Shown here: positions 1 through 7,214 of the stretch, one piece after another | Layout of the letters: each line of letters opens with the position of its first letter | Numbering within the stretch: position 1 is the first letter of the stretch | DNA from: Bifidobacterium breve | Lineage (GTDB): Bacteria; Actinomycetota; Acidimicrobiia; Acidimicrobiales; Ilumatobacteraceae | Reading direction: 5' to 3' | Length of the DNA: 12,573 nucleotides | Assembly (NCBI GenBank): GCA_945869715.1 | Contig: CAMBPP010000033.1 | Location: forward strand, 1 to 12,573 | The notes under the pieces: model-generated | What the model saw: the letters and a program-made list of their open reading frames with translations, nothing else | What the model was told of the DNA's origin: nothing | Databases searched by the model: none | Position numbers and translations under genes: made by a program

Positions 1-144
1 GCTGGCCTTGCTCGCGAAATGTTTACCACTGCAGATAGCTACGTAGTCGAGATCCACGAGAATCTCAGCCAACCACTTCATTCGCTCGTCATTGCGGCAG
101 CTCTCAGTATTGACACGGCACTCAAACAAGATTCGAGACTGTAA
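1..144 (+). CDS. LURP-one-related / scramblase-like protein, C-terminal fragment
   Basis: An open frame enters from the left edge and ends at TAA 142-144, giving the last 47 residues of a protein (AGLAREMFTTADSYVVEIHE at its start). The pattern 'adSYvVEI...qPLhsLViAAALsiDtaLKQDsR' resembles the C-terminal strand and helix of the LURP-one-related (Tubby-like beta-barrel) family, in which the buried C-terminal helix is rich in Ala and Leu. In actinobacteria such proteins are usually annotated as scramblase-like and have no proven function. The domain core, start and any catalytic evidence lie outside the window. It converges with queF; the two stop codons are only 9 nt apart and no terminator is visible between them. 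The family call comes from pattern memory on a short piece, so it is moderate. Confidence 0.6.
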   Translation, partial: AGLAREMFTTADSYVVEIHENLSQPLHSLVIAAALSIDTALKQDSRL

Positions 145-153
145 GTTCAAGTA

Positions 154-525
154 CTAGCGGTTGCGTTCTGCCTCGGCATGAACCTCTATACCGCCGCGAG
201 GACGTTGCGTGAGGGCCACGCGAACAAACTCGGGTTGCACTGTGGTCATCATTTCCTCAGCTATTTCAGCAGCTAACGCTTCTGCAAATACAGCACGATC
301 GCGAAACTTCCATAAATAGAGTTTTAAAGATTTTGACTCCACGCACCACTTGCGCGGACGATACTCAATGACCACTGCCGACACATCGGGCTGCGCAGTA
401 ACTGGGCACACCGAGCTCAGTTCATTCGTCGTGAAACGAACAAGAGTGACGTTTTCAGGCGCAGGAAACACCTCAACATGTTCAATGGAATGGCGAACGG
501 TTTGACCGAGAACAGTGAGTTCCAT
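154..525 (-). CDS. queF: NADPH-dependent 7-cyano-7-deazaguanine reductase, QueF type I
   Basis: QueF reduces the nitrile of preQ0 to the aminomethyl group of preQ1 using NADPH, a cytoplasmic step in queuosine synthesis. The 123-residue length fits the short unimodular (type I, FolE-like T-fold) class. Key residues are present: the nucleophilic Cys40 in SSVCPVTAQPD, the acidic Asp47 in the same motif, and the QueF signature ESKSLKLY at residues 63-70, which binds NADPH. The C-terminal RPRGG (108-112) is also family-typical. The ATG at 523-525 is the only sensible start; it has no Shine-Dalgarno sequence but has TAGCAT exactly 6 nt upstream, suggesting an additional leaderless transcript. It begins 19 nt after the PfkB kinase stop and is probably also cotranscribed with it. 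Other queuosine genes (queC, queD, queE, tgt) are not in the window. Confidence 0.93.
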   Translation of the reverse strand: MELTVLGQTVRHSIEHVEVFPAPENVTLVRFTTNELSSVCPVTAQPDVSAVVIEYRPRKWCVESKSLKLYLWKFRDRAVFAEALAAEIAEEMMTTVQPEFVRVALTQRPRGGIEVHAEAERNR

Positions 526-531
526 ACTTTA

Positions 532-537
532 ATGCTA
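532..537 (-). promoter_or_regulatory. Putative -10 box for leaderless queF
   Basis: TAGCAT on the minus strand, followed by exactly 6 nt (TAAAGT) and the queF ATG. This TANNNT-N6-ATG arrangement recurs before moaA and moaC. No good -35 element is seen inside the upstream kinase gene, so this is inferred from the -10 box and its spacing alone. Confidence 0.4.
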
Positions 538-544
538 ACGCCAC

Positions 545-1570
545 TTATCGCGCGGGCAAGAGCGAACTTAAGGCAATTTGTGGGCGTGGTCCCACATGTG
601 AAATCACCTCTGCAGACGCAATATGGCCAAGCGTGGCGCAAGTATGCAGGTCCATTCCACGGGTGTACCCGTAAAGGAAACCTGCCGCATAGAGGTCGCC
701 TGCACCCGTGGTGTCGACCACCTGGGCAACGGGTTGTGCTGCGACTTCCACTACCCCGTCTTTAGTGACAACAACTGAACCGAGTTCGCTGCGAGTGATG
801 GCCGCAACAATGCAGTCTTGGCGCAATTGCGTCACAGCAAACTCAAAGGTATCGGTTTCATAGAGCGCTAAAAGCTCTGCTTCGTTTCCAAAAAGAATAT
901 CTATTTCATCGGAAATGAGTGCGCGAAAATCGGCGCGATGGCGGTCGACGCAAAATGAATCGCTGAGGGTCAGCGACACTTGCCTGTTGTGTTTGTGCGC
1001 AATTTCAGCAGCAGCGCGAAAGGCGACTTTTGCCTCTGGCTGATCGTACAAATAACCTTCTAGGTACAAAATTGCGCCTGCGGCAATTGCTGCAGCGTCA
1101 AGATCGGCAGGAGTGAGCAAGGAAGAAATACCGAGGAATGTATTCATGGTGCGCTGAGCATCGGGAGTAACCGCAATGATGCACCGCCCCGTTGGAACCG
1201 AGCTTCCGCTTGCCGGACGCTTGAAGTCGACTCCAACCGCCTGCATATCTTTGGAAAAAGTATCGCCCAAAGCATCTTGTGCAACTTTTCCAATATAAGC
1301 AGCGCGCCCTCCGAAGCTTGCAATACCGCACATGGTGTTTGCAGCGGAGCCTCCACTCATTTCAACACCACCCTGCAAGGCTTCATACAGCGAAACTGCT
1401 CTATCGGTATCTACTAACGCCATCGAACCCTTAACAAGTTGCTGTTGTTCTAGAAAAGCATCGTCGGTCTGGGCAATGACATCGACCAAGGCATTACCCA
1501 GGCCAACTACGTCGTAAGAAATTCCGGGGTTGCTGGTGAGGTCACGGGGAACAAAAGTGATGTCTGACAC
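545..1570 (-). CDS. PfkB-family sugar/nucleoside kinase, adenosine-kinase-like
   Basis: Ribokinase-fold kinase that transfers phosphate from ATP to a hydroxymethyl group; the closest family I recognise is bacterial adenosine kinase, which makes AMP from adenosine. Counting from the upstream GTG (1574-1576), the N-terminal substrate strand is VVGLGNALVDV (23-33, Asp32), the Gly-rich PfkB signature 1 is GGSAANT (75-81), and PfkB signature 2 is DTTGAGD (288-294) with catalytic base Asp294. LEGYLYD and LTLSDSFCVDRHR also match the adenosine-kinase-like group. Length (341-343 residues) is normal. Two GTG starts are possible, at 1574-1576 and 1568-1570. The first lies only 2 nt from the -10 box TACGGT and so would be upstream of the transcription start; I therefore prefer GTG 1568-1570, 8 nt from the box. 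A weak GAGGT upstream of the first GTG is the argument against this. Substrate (adenosine, ribose or another sugar) is not provable here. Confidence 0.88.
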   Translation of the reverse strand: MSDITFVPRDLTSNPGISYDVVGLGNALVDVIAQTDDAFLEQQQLVKGSMALVDTDRAVSLYEALQGGVEMSGGSAANTMCGIASFGGRAAYIGKVAQDALGDTFSKDMQAVGVDFKRPASGSSVPTGRCIIAVTPDAQRTMNTFLGISSLLTPADLDAAAIAAGAILYLEGYLYDQPEAKVAFRAAAEIAHKHNRQVSLTLSDSFCVDRHRADFRALISDEIDILFGNEAELLALYETDTFEFAVTQLRQDCIVAAITRSELGSVVVTKDGVVEVAAQPVAQVVDTTGAGDLYAAGFLYGYTRGMDLHTCATLGHIASAEVISHVGPRPQIALSSLLPAR

Positions 1571-1578
1571 GGTCACTC

Positions 1579-1612
1579 ACCGTAGTACCTCACAAGCCCA
1601 TTGACCACTAAC
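1579..1612 (-). promoter_or_regulatory. Promoter of the PfkB kinase gene with extended -35 motif
   Basis: On the minus strand: GTTAGTGGTCAA (1601-1612) containing -35 TGGTCA (1602-1607), a 17-nt spacer, and -10 TACGGT (1579-1584). The same 12-mer with the same spacing to a TANNNT box occurs at 6581-6614. The match of a 12-mer plus identical 17-nt spacing upstream of two unrelated genes makes a real promoter likely. The -35 overlaps the region where pepN initiates, so divergent transcription probably interferes. Confidence 0.6.
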
Positions 1613-1614
1613 GT
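1609..1614 (+). promoter_or_regulatory. Putative -10 box for leaderless pepN
   Basis: TAACGT on the plus strand, 7 nt before ATG 1622. It lies next to the -35 of the divergent kinase promoter (1602-1607), within its conserved 12-mer by 4 nt, so the two promoters would share DNA. No recognisable -35 is found 16-18 nt upstream, so confidence is modest. Confidence 0.35.
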
Positions 1615-1621
1615 CCTACAG

Positions 1622-4201
1622 ATGGAGAACAGCACTTCCCCCCATCTTGCACAGCCATACCGACTACCGCGCCACATTGTTCCTACCCGTTACGACCTGC
1701 AACTCACGCCACATCTTGCTCAAGCCGTATTCGACGGAACGGTTGTCATTGCCGCAAATGTGTTGGCGCAAGCACCAGAAATTGTGCTGAATGCTAAGGC
1801 TCTCACTATTCACAACGTGCAGGTGAATGGCGTAGAAGCTCCTTTTTCCCTGCACAGCGAAACCGAACGTCTTGTCGTTACCCCGATGACAGCCGTTGAA
1901 CCCGGAGCCACAACTATTTCTATTTCGTTTTCTGGAGTGTTGAACGACTCCTTGCGTGGCTTTTATCTTTCTACATACACCGACGAAAATGGCGTAGAGC
2001 AGGTCATCGCAGCAACACAAATGCAGTCAACCGATTGCCGACAGGCCTTCCCCTGCTGGGATGAGCCCGATTTCAAAGCTGTCTTTAGCATCACCTTGGT
2101 GGTGGAAGATCATCACTTGGCAATTTCCAATGGTGCTGAAGTGAGCCGCCAATCTGCATCTTCTGGCCGCACTACTGTGCGCTTTGCCGACACCATGTCA
2201 ATGTCTACTTACATTGTTGCCTTTATTGTTGGCCCACTTAAAGCCACGCAACCCATTGATGTAGACGGCACACCTTTACGCATTATTCACGTTCCAGGTA
2301 AAGCGCACCTCACTGATTTCGGAAAGAGAGTTGGCGCCTTTTCACTGAAGTGGTTTCAAGACTATTACGGCATTCGTTACCCCGCTGCGAAACTTGATCT
2401 TGTTGCCATGCCCGACTTCGCTGCAGGCGCAATGGAAAACATCGGGTGTATTACATTCCGAGAGGTACTACTGCTTGTTGACCCCGAGAAAAGTACTCAA
2501 ATGGAGCAGCAACTAGTTGCCGATGTTGTCTCACACGAAAACGCTCATATGTGGTTTGGCGACCTCGTCACCATGAAGTGGTGGAACGGCATTTGGCTTA
2601 ATGAAGCATTCGCCACATTTATGGAAGTTGCCGCAGTCGATGCCTTTGCGCCGCAATGGAAGAGGTGGACATCATTTGGCCTCGAGCGCAGTGCCGCTTT
2701 TGAAGTTGACTCACTTGCCAGCACCCGCCCCGTGGAGTTTCCCGTTGAGTCGCCGAACGATTGTGAAGGCATGTTCGATGTGCTCACGTATCAAAAGGGC
2801 GGCGCGCTCTTACGCATGCTCGAGATGTATCTCGGCCAAGAAGAGTTTCGTGCAGGCGTCAGCAAATACTTGCGCGCCCATGCCTATAGCAACACCGAGA
2901 CCAACGATCTGTGGGACTCCATAGAAGCAAGCGTTAAAGAGCACAACGGCAACGCGCCCGTTCGAGCACTCATGGATTCGTGGATCTGGCAGCCCGGGTA
3001 TCCCCTTGTTTCAGCATCTCTGCGAAATAACCAACTGCACCTGCAACAGCAGCGCTTTTCCTTCGACAACACCGCATACGACACATTGTGGATTACACCT
3101 ATCCATTTACGCAATGGTCAATCGTCTGCAAACAGCGCGGAATCGAAAGTGCTTTTATCAACTCCAGAAATGCTCGTCAATTTGCCCCATCCAAATGACC
3201 CAATTGTCGTCAACGCACAAGGGCACGGTTTCTATCGAGTTGCCTATTCACCTGAACTACTGCAACGACTCAATGCATCTACTATTCGCGGGCTCAGTGT
3301 TATTGAGCGTTACAACTTGGTCGACGACTCGTGGAACTCAGTTGTTGCCGGACGCCTTGCGGCAATTGACTTTCTTAATTTTGTGGGTGGCTTTACCGAG
3401 GAACGAGATCTTGCCGTTTGGCAGGCCATCGCCATTGGTATTCGCGGTTGTGGACGGCTCTTGCCCGGCCACCAACTAGGCCCGATTCAGCAACGCATTG
3501 CAGCCCTCGCTGGCCCCGCATTGAACGAAATTGGCTGGGAACCCATTGCGAACGAAGACGACCTTCGCGGCAAATTGCGTGGATTACTCATTGTTCTTCT
3601 TGCTTGCGATGCGGGCGATGCAGTGGCTCAAAATACTGCACGTGGTTATTTTGCTCAGGCCGAAGCGGGGCAATACGTACACCCTGAAGTGGCGGCGGCT
3701 GCAACAACAGTGGTTGCTTCCACCGGTGGCGAAAAAGAATTTGAGTTCTTCATTGATCGCTTCAAAAATGGAGCACTTCCACAAGATCAGGAACGCGCCC
3801 TTTACGCTCTTGCCGACTTTCAGACTCCCGAACTCATTCGCCGTGCTTGCGACTTTGCATTTTCTCCTGAAGTAAAAACACAAGATGCTCCATTTCTTTT
3901 GAGTCGCATTATGAATAATCGTGAACACGGAGAAATTGCGTGGAACATTGTTCGCGAACGCTGGAGCGAGGCAAATGCAGCTTTCCCCGTGAGCACCATT
4001 GTGCGTATGGTCTCGCCTGTACGAATACTCAATACCCCACAGTTGCAGGCAAGCGCAGCAGAGTTTTTTGAAACTCACCCCATTCCACAATCGGCAAAAA
4101 TGCTCGAGCAAATTTTGGAACGACAAAGAGTGAATACAGCTCTGCGTCAACGCGAAGAGACCCGCCTATTCGCGGCGCTTAACGCCACAGTCAATTCATA
4201 A
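1622..4201 (+). CDS. pepN: Aminopeptidase N, M1 family zinc metallopeptidase
   Basis: Cytoplasmic (no signal peptide) broad-specificity aminopeptidase that removes N-terminal residues from peptides. From ATG 1622 the protein has 859 residues. It shows the beta-rich N-terminal M1 domain (CRQAFPCWDEPDFKA at about 139-153), the substrate-anchoring GAMEN motif (269-273), and the gluzincin site HENAH (305-309) with the third zinc ligand Glu328 in WLNEAF. MFDVLTYQKGGALLRML follows, then a C-terminal helical ERAP1-like domain from about residue 550. Length matches actinobacterial PepN. The frame also opens at TTG 1601, adding seven residues (MTTNVLQ), but that TTG lies in the divergent promoter motif and has no Shine-Dalgarno sequence; ATG 1622 is favoured by the TAACGT box 7 nt upstream. 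It converges with the acyl-CoA synthetase, with 13 nt between stop codons and no evident terminator. Confidence 0.95.
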   Translation: MENSTSPHLAQPYRLPRHIVPTRYDLQLTPHLAQAVFDGTVVIAANVLAQAPEIVLNAKALTIHNVQVNGVEAPFSLHSETERLVVTPMTAVEPGATTISISFSGVLNDSLRGFYLSTYTDENGVEQVIAATQMQSTDCRQAFPCWDEPDFKAVFSITLVVEDHHLAISNGAEVSRQSASSGRTTVRFADTMSMSTYIVAFIVGPLKATQPIDVDGTPLRIIHVPGKAHLTDFGKRVGAFSLKWFQDYYGIRYPAAKLDLVAMPDFAAGAMENIGCITFREVLLLVDPEKSTQMEQQLVADVVSHENAHMWFGDLVTMKWWNGIWLNEAFATFMEVAAVDAFAPQWKRWTSFGLERSAAFEVDSLASTRPVEFPVESPNDCEGMFDVLTYQKGGALLRMLEMYLGQEEFRAGVSKYLRAHAYSNTETNDLWDSIEASVKEHNGNAPVRALMDSWIWQPGYPLVSASLRNNQLHLQQQRFSFDNTAYDTLWITPIHLRNGQSSANSAESKVLLSTPEMLVNLPHPNDPIVVNAQGHGFYRVAYSPELLQRLNASTIRGLSVIERYNLVDDSWNSVVAGRLAAIDFLNFVGGFTEERDLAVWQAIAIGIRGCGRLLPGHQLGPIQQRIAALAGPALNEIGWEPIANEDDLRGKLRGLLIVLLACDAGDAVAQNTARGYFAQAEAGQYVHPEVAAAATTVVASTGGEKEFEFFIDRFKNGALPQDQERALYALADFQTPELIRRACDFAFSPEVKTQDAPFLLSRIMNNREHGEIAWNIVRERWSEANAAFPVSTIVRMVSPVRILNTPQLQASAAEFFETHPIPQSAKMLEQILERQRVNTALRQREETRLFAALNATVNS

Positions 4202-4214
4202 TTTACGTGACGTT

Positions 4215-5912
4215 TTAACGCGAAGCAGTTGCGACTAATTCACCTTTAACAAACATGCCTTGCATATCACGTTTCAAGAATTTACCCGCAGCATTTCGCG
4301 GCAGTGCCTCTTTCATCACAATGACATGTGCAGGAACTTTGTAATTGGCAATTTTCCCATTGAGAAATGTCCAAATTTCTTCAGGTGTGAGCTCGACTCC
4401 GTCGTTTGGCAATATGGCAACAGCCACTTCTTCGCCTAAACGTTCATGTGGTACCCCGAAGACGGCAACTTCATGCACTTTCGGATGCTCATAGATAGCA
4501 CTTTCCACTTCAGCACAGAAAATATTTTCACCGCCGCGCAGAATCATGTCTTTCACACGGTCTTCTACGTATACGAACCCATCTTCGTCAACACGACCAA
4601 TGTCGCCAGAGCGCAGCCAGCCATCAACGATGGTTTCTGCTGTGGCATCGGGGCGATTCCAATATCCACGAATGAGCGTTGGACCAAAAAACCAAATTTC
4701 ACCACTCTTCCCAACCGGCAATGGGCGCAACTGTTCATCACGCACTTCAAGCTTCATTGGTAAACACGTGCGGCCCGTGCTTGTGGGGTGTGAGATGTAG
4801 TCAGCCCCTCTATTGCCTGGGCCAAAGGCATTAGTTTCAGTCATGCCATAGCCCAGTTGTGGGCCGCCACGTTTAAAACTTTTTGCAACTTTGTCAACAA
4901 GAGCAGCTGGTGCTGGTGCCCCACCGCCACCGATTGCTTTCATGCTCGACATATCGAACTCACTAAAACGCGGGTGGTTGACGAGGTCCCAGCTTTGTGT
5001 GGGAACACCAACAAAGTTCGTTATTTTCTCCCGCGAAATGAGTTCAAGAGCTTTTTCTGCGTCCCATTTATACATGATGACCAGTTTTAAACCAGCAACC
5101 CAGCAGCTCATCATGACCGGTATGCAACCAGTGACATGGAAGAGAGGCACGATGAGAATGAAGCTTGTTGGCAATGCATTGGGGTCTGGTTTTGCGCCTT
5201 CACGAAGATTGTCGACCGCAACACGCAACGAGAAACCCATGAGCGCCGAAATAATGGCTCGATGAGTTGAAATGGCCCCTTTTGGCCGTCCGGTGGTTCC
5301 TGAGGTGTACAAAATGGTGGCGTCGTCGTCGGGGGAAATGTCGGCACCTGGGTGTGCACTTCCCAATGGCAAATCTTTTTCCCATTGGCTCACACCAGCA
5401 GGCACATCATTTTCGCCGCGTACAAGCAACATGGCGATATTTTGCTTTTGGCAAAATGAATACGCCAACGCAAGACGTTGGTCGTCACATATGAGCACCT
5501 TTGACCCCGAGTCTTCAAGTGCAAACTCCATCTCATCGGCGGTCCACCATGAGTTCATAGACACCGACACTGCGCCAACAGAAATGATGGCCGCGAACGA
5601 CATCACCCACTCTGGATAATTGCGCATGGCAACAGCGACACGATCGCCTTTTTTGATGCCGTAGGTGTTCACGAGAAGAAAACTGAGTGCATCAACTTGT
5701 TGCATTGCCTCAGCGAAGTTCATACGTTCGTCTTCGTACACCAAAAATGGTTTGTCGCCATGTTGACGAGCGGCCCCAAAGACATACCCCAAATGTGGTG
5801 GTGCATTTTTAAACACCTGCATAGTGATGCCATTCACTGAAGCATCAATTAACTCCAATGGCTGCCCAGGCGCTGTTAGTGCAGCACTTGCTTCATCCCA
5901 CGTATTTGCCAT
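4215..5912 (-). CDS. AMP-forming acyl-CoA synthetase (fatty-acid/carboxylate CoA ligase)
   Basis: Class I adenylate-forming enzyme that activates a carboxylic acid to an acyl-AMP and then to the CoA thioester. Motifs, numbered from ATG 5910-5912 (565 residues): P-loop YTSGTTGRPKG (202-212), GYGMTET (354-360), SGD with the ribose-binding Asp (435-437), hinge DRVKDMILRGGENI (451-464), and PRNAAGKFLKR with catalytic Lys543. Everything needed for activity is present. The chain-length pocket cannot be read reliably; length and the FVGVPTQ segment suggest a medium/long-chain fatty acyl-CoA ligase. A GTG four codons upstream is possible, but a strong GGAGG 5 nt before ATG decides the start. It begins 42 nt after the stop of the SepX-like gene on the same strand and is likely cotranscribed with it, although no functional link is apparent. 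Confidence 0.94.
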   Translation of the reverse strand: MANTWDEASAALTAPGQPLELIDASVNGITMQVFKNAPPHLGYVFGAARQHGDKPFLVYEDERMNFAEAMQQVDALSFLLVNTYGIKKGDRVAVAMRNYPEWVMSFAAIISVGAVSVSMNSWWTADEMEFALEDSGSKVLICDDQRLALAYSFCQKQNIAMLLVRGENDVPAGVSQWEKDLPLGSAHPGADISPDDDATILYTSGTTGRPKGAISTHRAIISALMGFSLRVAVDNLREGAKPDPNALPTSFILIVPLFHVTGCIPVMMSCWVAGLKLVIMYKWDAEKALELISREKITNFVGVPTQSWDLVNHPRFSEFDMSSMKAIGGGGAPAPAALVDKVAKSFKRGGPQLGYGMTETNAFGPGNRGADYISHPTSTGRTCLPMKLEVRDEQLRPLPVGKSGEIWFFGPTLIRGYWNRPDATAETIVDGWLRSGDIGRVDEDGFVYVEDRVKDMILRGGENIFCAEVESAIYEHPKVHEVAVFGVPHERLGEEVAVAILPNDGVELTPEEIWTFLNGKIANYKVPAHVIVMKEALPRNAAGKFLKRDMQGMFVKGELVATASR

Positions 5913-5917
5913 GTCAC

Positions 5918-5922
5918 CCTCC
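5918..5922 (-). promoter_or_regulatory. Strong ribosome binding site of the acyl-CoA synthetase
   Basis: GGAGG on the minus strand, 5 nt before ATG 5910-5912. It fixes the start codon over the in-frame GTG at 5922-5924, which overlaps the site itself. Most genes in this window lack such a site. Confidence 0.75.
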
Positions 5923-5954
5923 ACCCCGATCAGAGGATAGCCGCCAAAGAAGTT

Positions 5955-6533
5955 CTAGGCGGCGCGGTAATAGTTATGGCGATAACCACGATTGATCTGC
6001 TGCTGGCGAATTTGCACCAACATGTAGCAGTAACCAACAAGGCTCAAAAAAGCCGCGCCAAAAATAAGCGTCATCAAGCTTGAACCGGTGGTGAATGCAA
6101 GAAAGAGCGATACACCATTTACGCTGAGAATTCCGTAGAGCACATTGGTCCGACGACGGCGCAACATTTCACGACCCGACATTGGGGCAAAACCCACCTG
6201 ACCATTCACAGGGCGTGGCATGCCTTGTGATGCAGTGTGATGATGCGAGCGACCACCAGTGGCAGAGGCGACTGGCGCTGCGCCGAGGCTGGCACGTCGT
6301 GCTGCAGGAGCGGGAGCAAAAGGTCGCGCCATGGCACGCATGGGAGCTGCACCGCGACCGTAAGGAGAGTTGCCATAGGCACCGCGCTGTGGCACGCCAG
6401 ATTGGAGGGTGTTCAACTGACGACGGAAAACATCTACTGAAGATTGAGGGCGGTCAATCTTGGAGCGAAAAATAGGAGGCAGAAGCACAGCAGCCCACAT
6501 CGCCGCAACGATCAACAAAATGACTGTGCTCAT
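5955..6533 (-). CDS. SepX/GLPR-like actinobacterial membrane protein
   Basis: A 192-residue membrane protein. One N-terminal helix (about 3-22, LLIVAAMWAAVLLPPIF) is followed by a short conserved-looking stretch (SSVDVFRRQLNTL, 31-43). Next comes a Pro/Ala/Gly/Arg-rich linker that looks disordered (about 45-118, with an HHH at 97-99), then a basic RRRR cluster (125-128) and two closely spaced helices (about 131-148 and 151-174) before a basic, Tyr-rich tail. This layout (N-terminal anchor, 'S..F...L..L' patch, RRRR, helical hairpin) resembles Streptomyces SepX and corynebacterial GLPR, which act at the septum and bind the MoeA-like protein GLP. The resemblance is from memory of topology and short motifs, not an alignment. 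It lies downstream of moeA-moaA-moaC on the same strand with its own promoter, and 42 nt upstream of the acyl-CoA synthetase. It could also be an unrelated membrane protein. Confidence 0.6.
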   Translation of the reverse strand: MSTVILLIVAAMWAAVLLPPIFRSKIDRPQSSVDVFRRQLNTLQSGVPQRGAYGNSPYGRGAAPMRAMARPFAPAPAARRASLGAAPVASATGGRSHHHTASQGMPRPVNGQVGFAPMSGREMLRRRRTNVLYGILSVNGVSLFLAFTTGSSLMTLIFGAAFLSLVGYCYMLVQIRQQQINRGYRHNYYRAA

Positions 6534-6692
6534 TTACTAAGCCCTTACGTAGGAGAGAGGTATTTCTTTAACGCTTGAAAAGTCTAGGAGCATTCAGGAA
6601 CCTTGACCACTAACACCCCCATTTAAGGCCGATGTCACGGCAAAATTGTTCTGTTTTTGGTATTTTTCGCTGAAAAGCGGACGAAAAGAGCC
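6534..6692. other. Intergenic region between moaC and the SepX-like gene
   Basis: A 159-nt gap. The part nearest the SepX-like gene holds its promoter and leader. The rest (6615-6692) is AT-richer, with no gene and no convincing terminator: a small CGCT/AGCG stem near 6669-6680 is not followed by a T run on either strand. Separate promoters suggest that the cofactor operon ends in this gap. Confidence 0.5.
6581..6614 (-). promoter_or_regulatory. Promoter of the SepX/GLPR-like gene with extended -35 motif
   Basis: On the minus strand: GTTAGTGGTCAA (6603-6614), with -35 TGGTCA (6604-6609), a 17-nt spacer, and -10 TAGACT (6581-6586). The predicted transcript has a leader of about 40 nt before ATG 6531-6533, unlike the leaderless genes nearby. 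The 12-mer and spacing are identical to those of the kinase promoter at 1579-1612. Confidence 0.65.
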
Positions 6693-7175
6693 CTATTCCT
6701 CGAGGCGACGGTAGGTGCCCGAGCGCCCGCCTGTCTTTTCCCACAGGGTGAGTTCCCCAATGACCATGGCCTTGTCGGCCGATTTACACATGTCGTAAAT
6801 GGTGAGTGCGGCAACGGAACATGCGTGGAGAGCTTCCATCTCGACTCCTGTGCGGTCGACCGTGTCGACCTGAACCTCAACTACAACGTGATCGTCCGCA
6901 ATGTCAAAGTTCACGCTGACCGCGCTAATGAACAACGGGTGACATAACGGAATCATGTCGGAGGTTCGCTTCGCAGCCTGAATACCTGCAACACGCGCTA
7001 CAGCAATTACATCACCTTTTTTCATTTCACGGTGAGCAACGGCTGCTGTGGTTTCTGGAGACATAAATACTTTGCACCGAGCAACTGCGCGACGGTGCGT
7101 TGGCTCTTTTGGAGTGACGTCTACCATGCGGGCATGACCCATTGGGTCGAGATGGCTAAAGGTGAGTTCCGACAT
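6693..7175 (-). CDS. moaC: Cyclic pyranopterin monophosphate synthase MoaC
   Basis: MoaC converts the 3',8-cyclo-GTP made by MoaA into cyclic pyranopterin monophosphate, the first stable intermediate of molybdenum cofactor. From ATG 7173-7175 the protein has 160 residues, the usual family length. It carries LCHPL (77-81), EMEAL (112-116), and the active-site DMCKSADK (128-135), where Asp128 and Lys131 fall at the same numbers as the catalytic pair in E. coli MoaC, and it ends with EKTGGRSG (146-153). The frame is open upstream to a TTG at 7188-7190, but ATG is better: the N-terminus starts just before the conserved MVDV, and TACGCT sits 6 nt upstream. It begins 39 nt after the moaA stop. No Shine-Dalgarno sequence is visible. 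Confidence 0.95.
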   Translation of the reverse strand: MSELTFSHLDPMGHARMVDVTPKEPTHRRAVARCKVFMSPETTAAVAHREMKKGDVIAVARVAGIQAAKRTSDMIPLCHPLFISAVSVNFDIADDHVVVEVQVDTVDRTGVEMEALHACSVAALTIYDMCKSADKAMVIGELTLWEKTGGRSGTYRRLEE

Positions 7176-7181
7176 GTGCAA

Positions 7182-7187
7182 AGCGTA
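7182..7187 (-). promoter_or_regulatory. Putative -10 box for leaderless moaC
   Basis: TACGCT on the minus strand, 6 nt (TTGCAC) before the moaC ATG, in the 39-nt gap after moaA. The -35 region is poor. The arrangement is the same as for moaA and queF. Confidence 0.4.
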
Positions 7188-7214
7188 CAAGGGATCGCTG
7201 CCCTTGCTGACTGC

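Noticed and set aside
1601..1606. TTGACC read as a plus-strand -35 for pepN (and likewise at 6603)
   Set aside because: No TANNNT box lies 16-18 nt downstream at either copy, whereas the minus-strand reading gives a correctly spaced -10 both times.
3584..4150. A 188-codon antisense open frame inside pepN (and similar long frames opposite tldE and other genes)
   Set aside because: They lie wholly within genes with full motif support, have unnatural compositions (many Cys, Ser, His) and no start context. They are shadows of the real reading frame.
6660..6690. Possible terminator after moaC (T-rich tract next to a CGCT/AGCG hairpin)
   Set aside because: Only a 4-bp stem, and on neither strand is the stem followed by a T run in the right direction.
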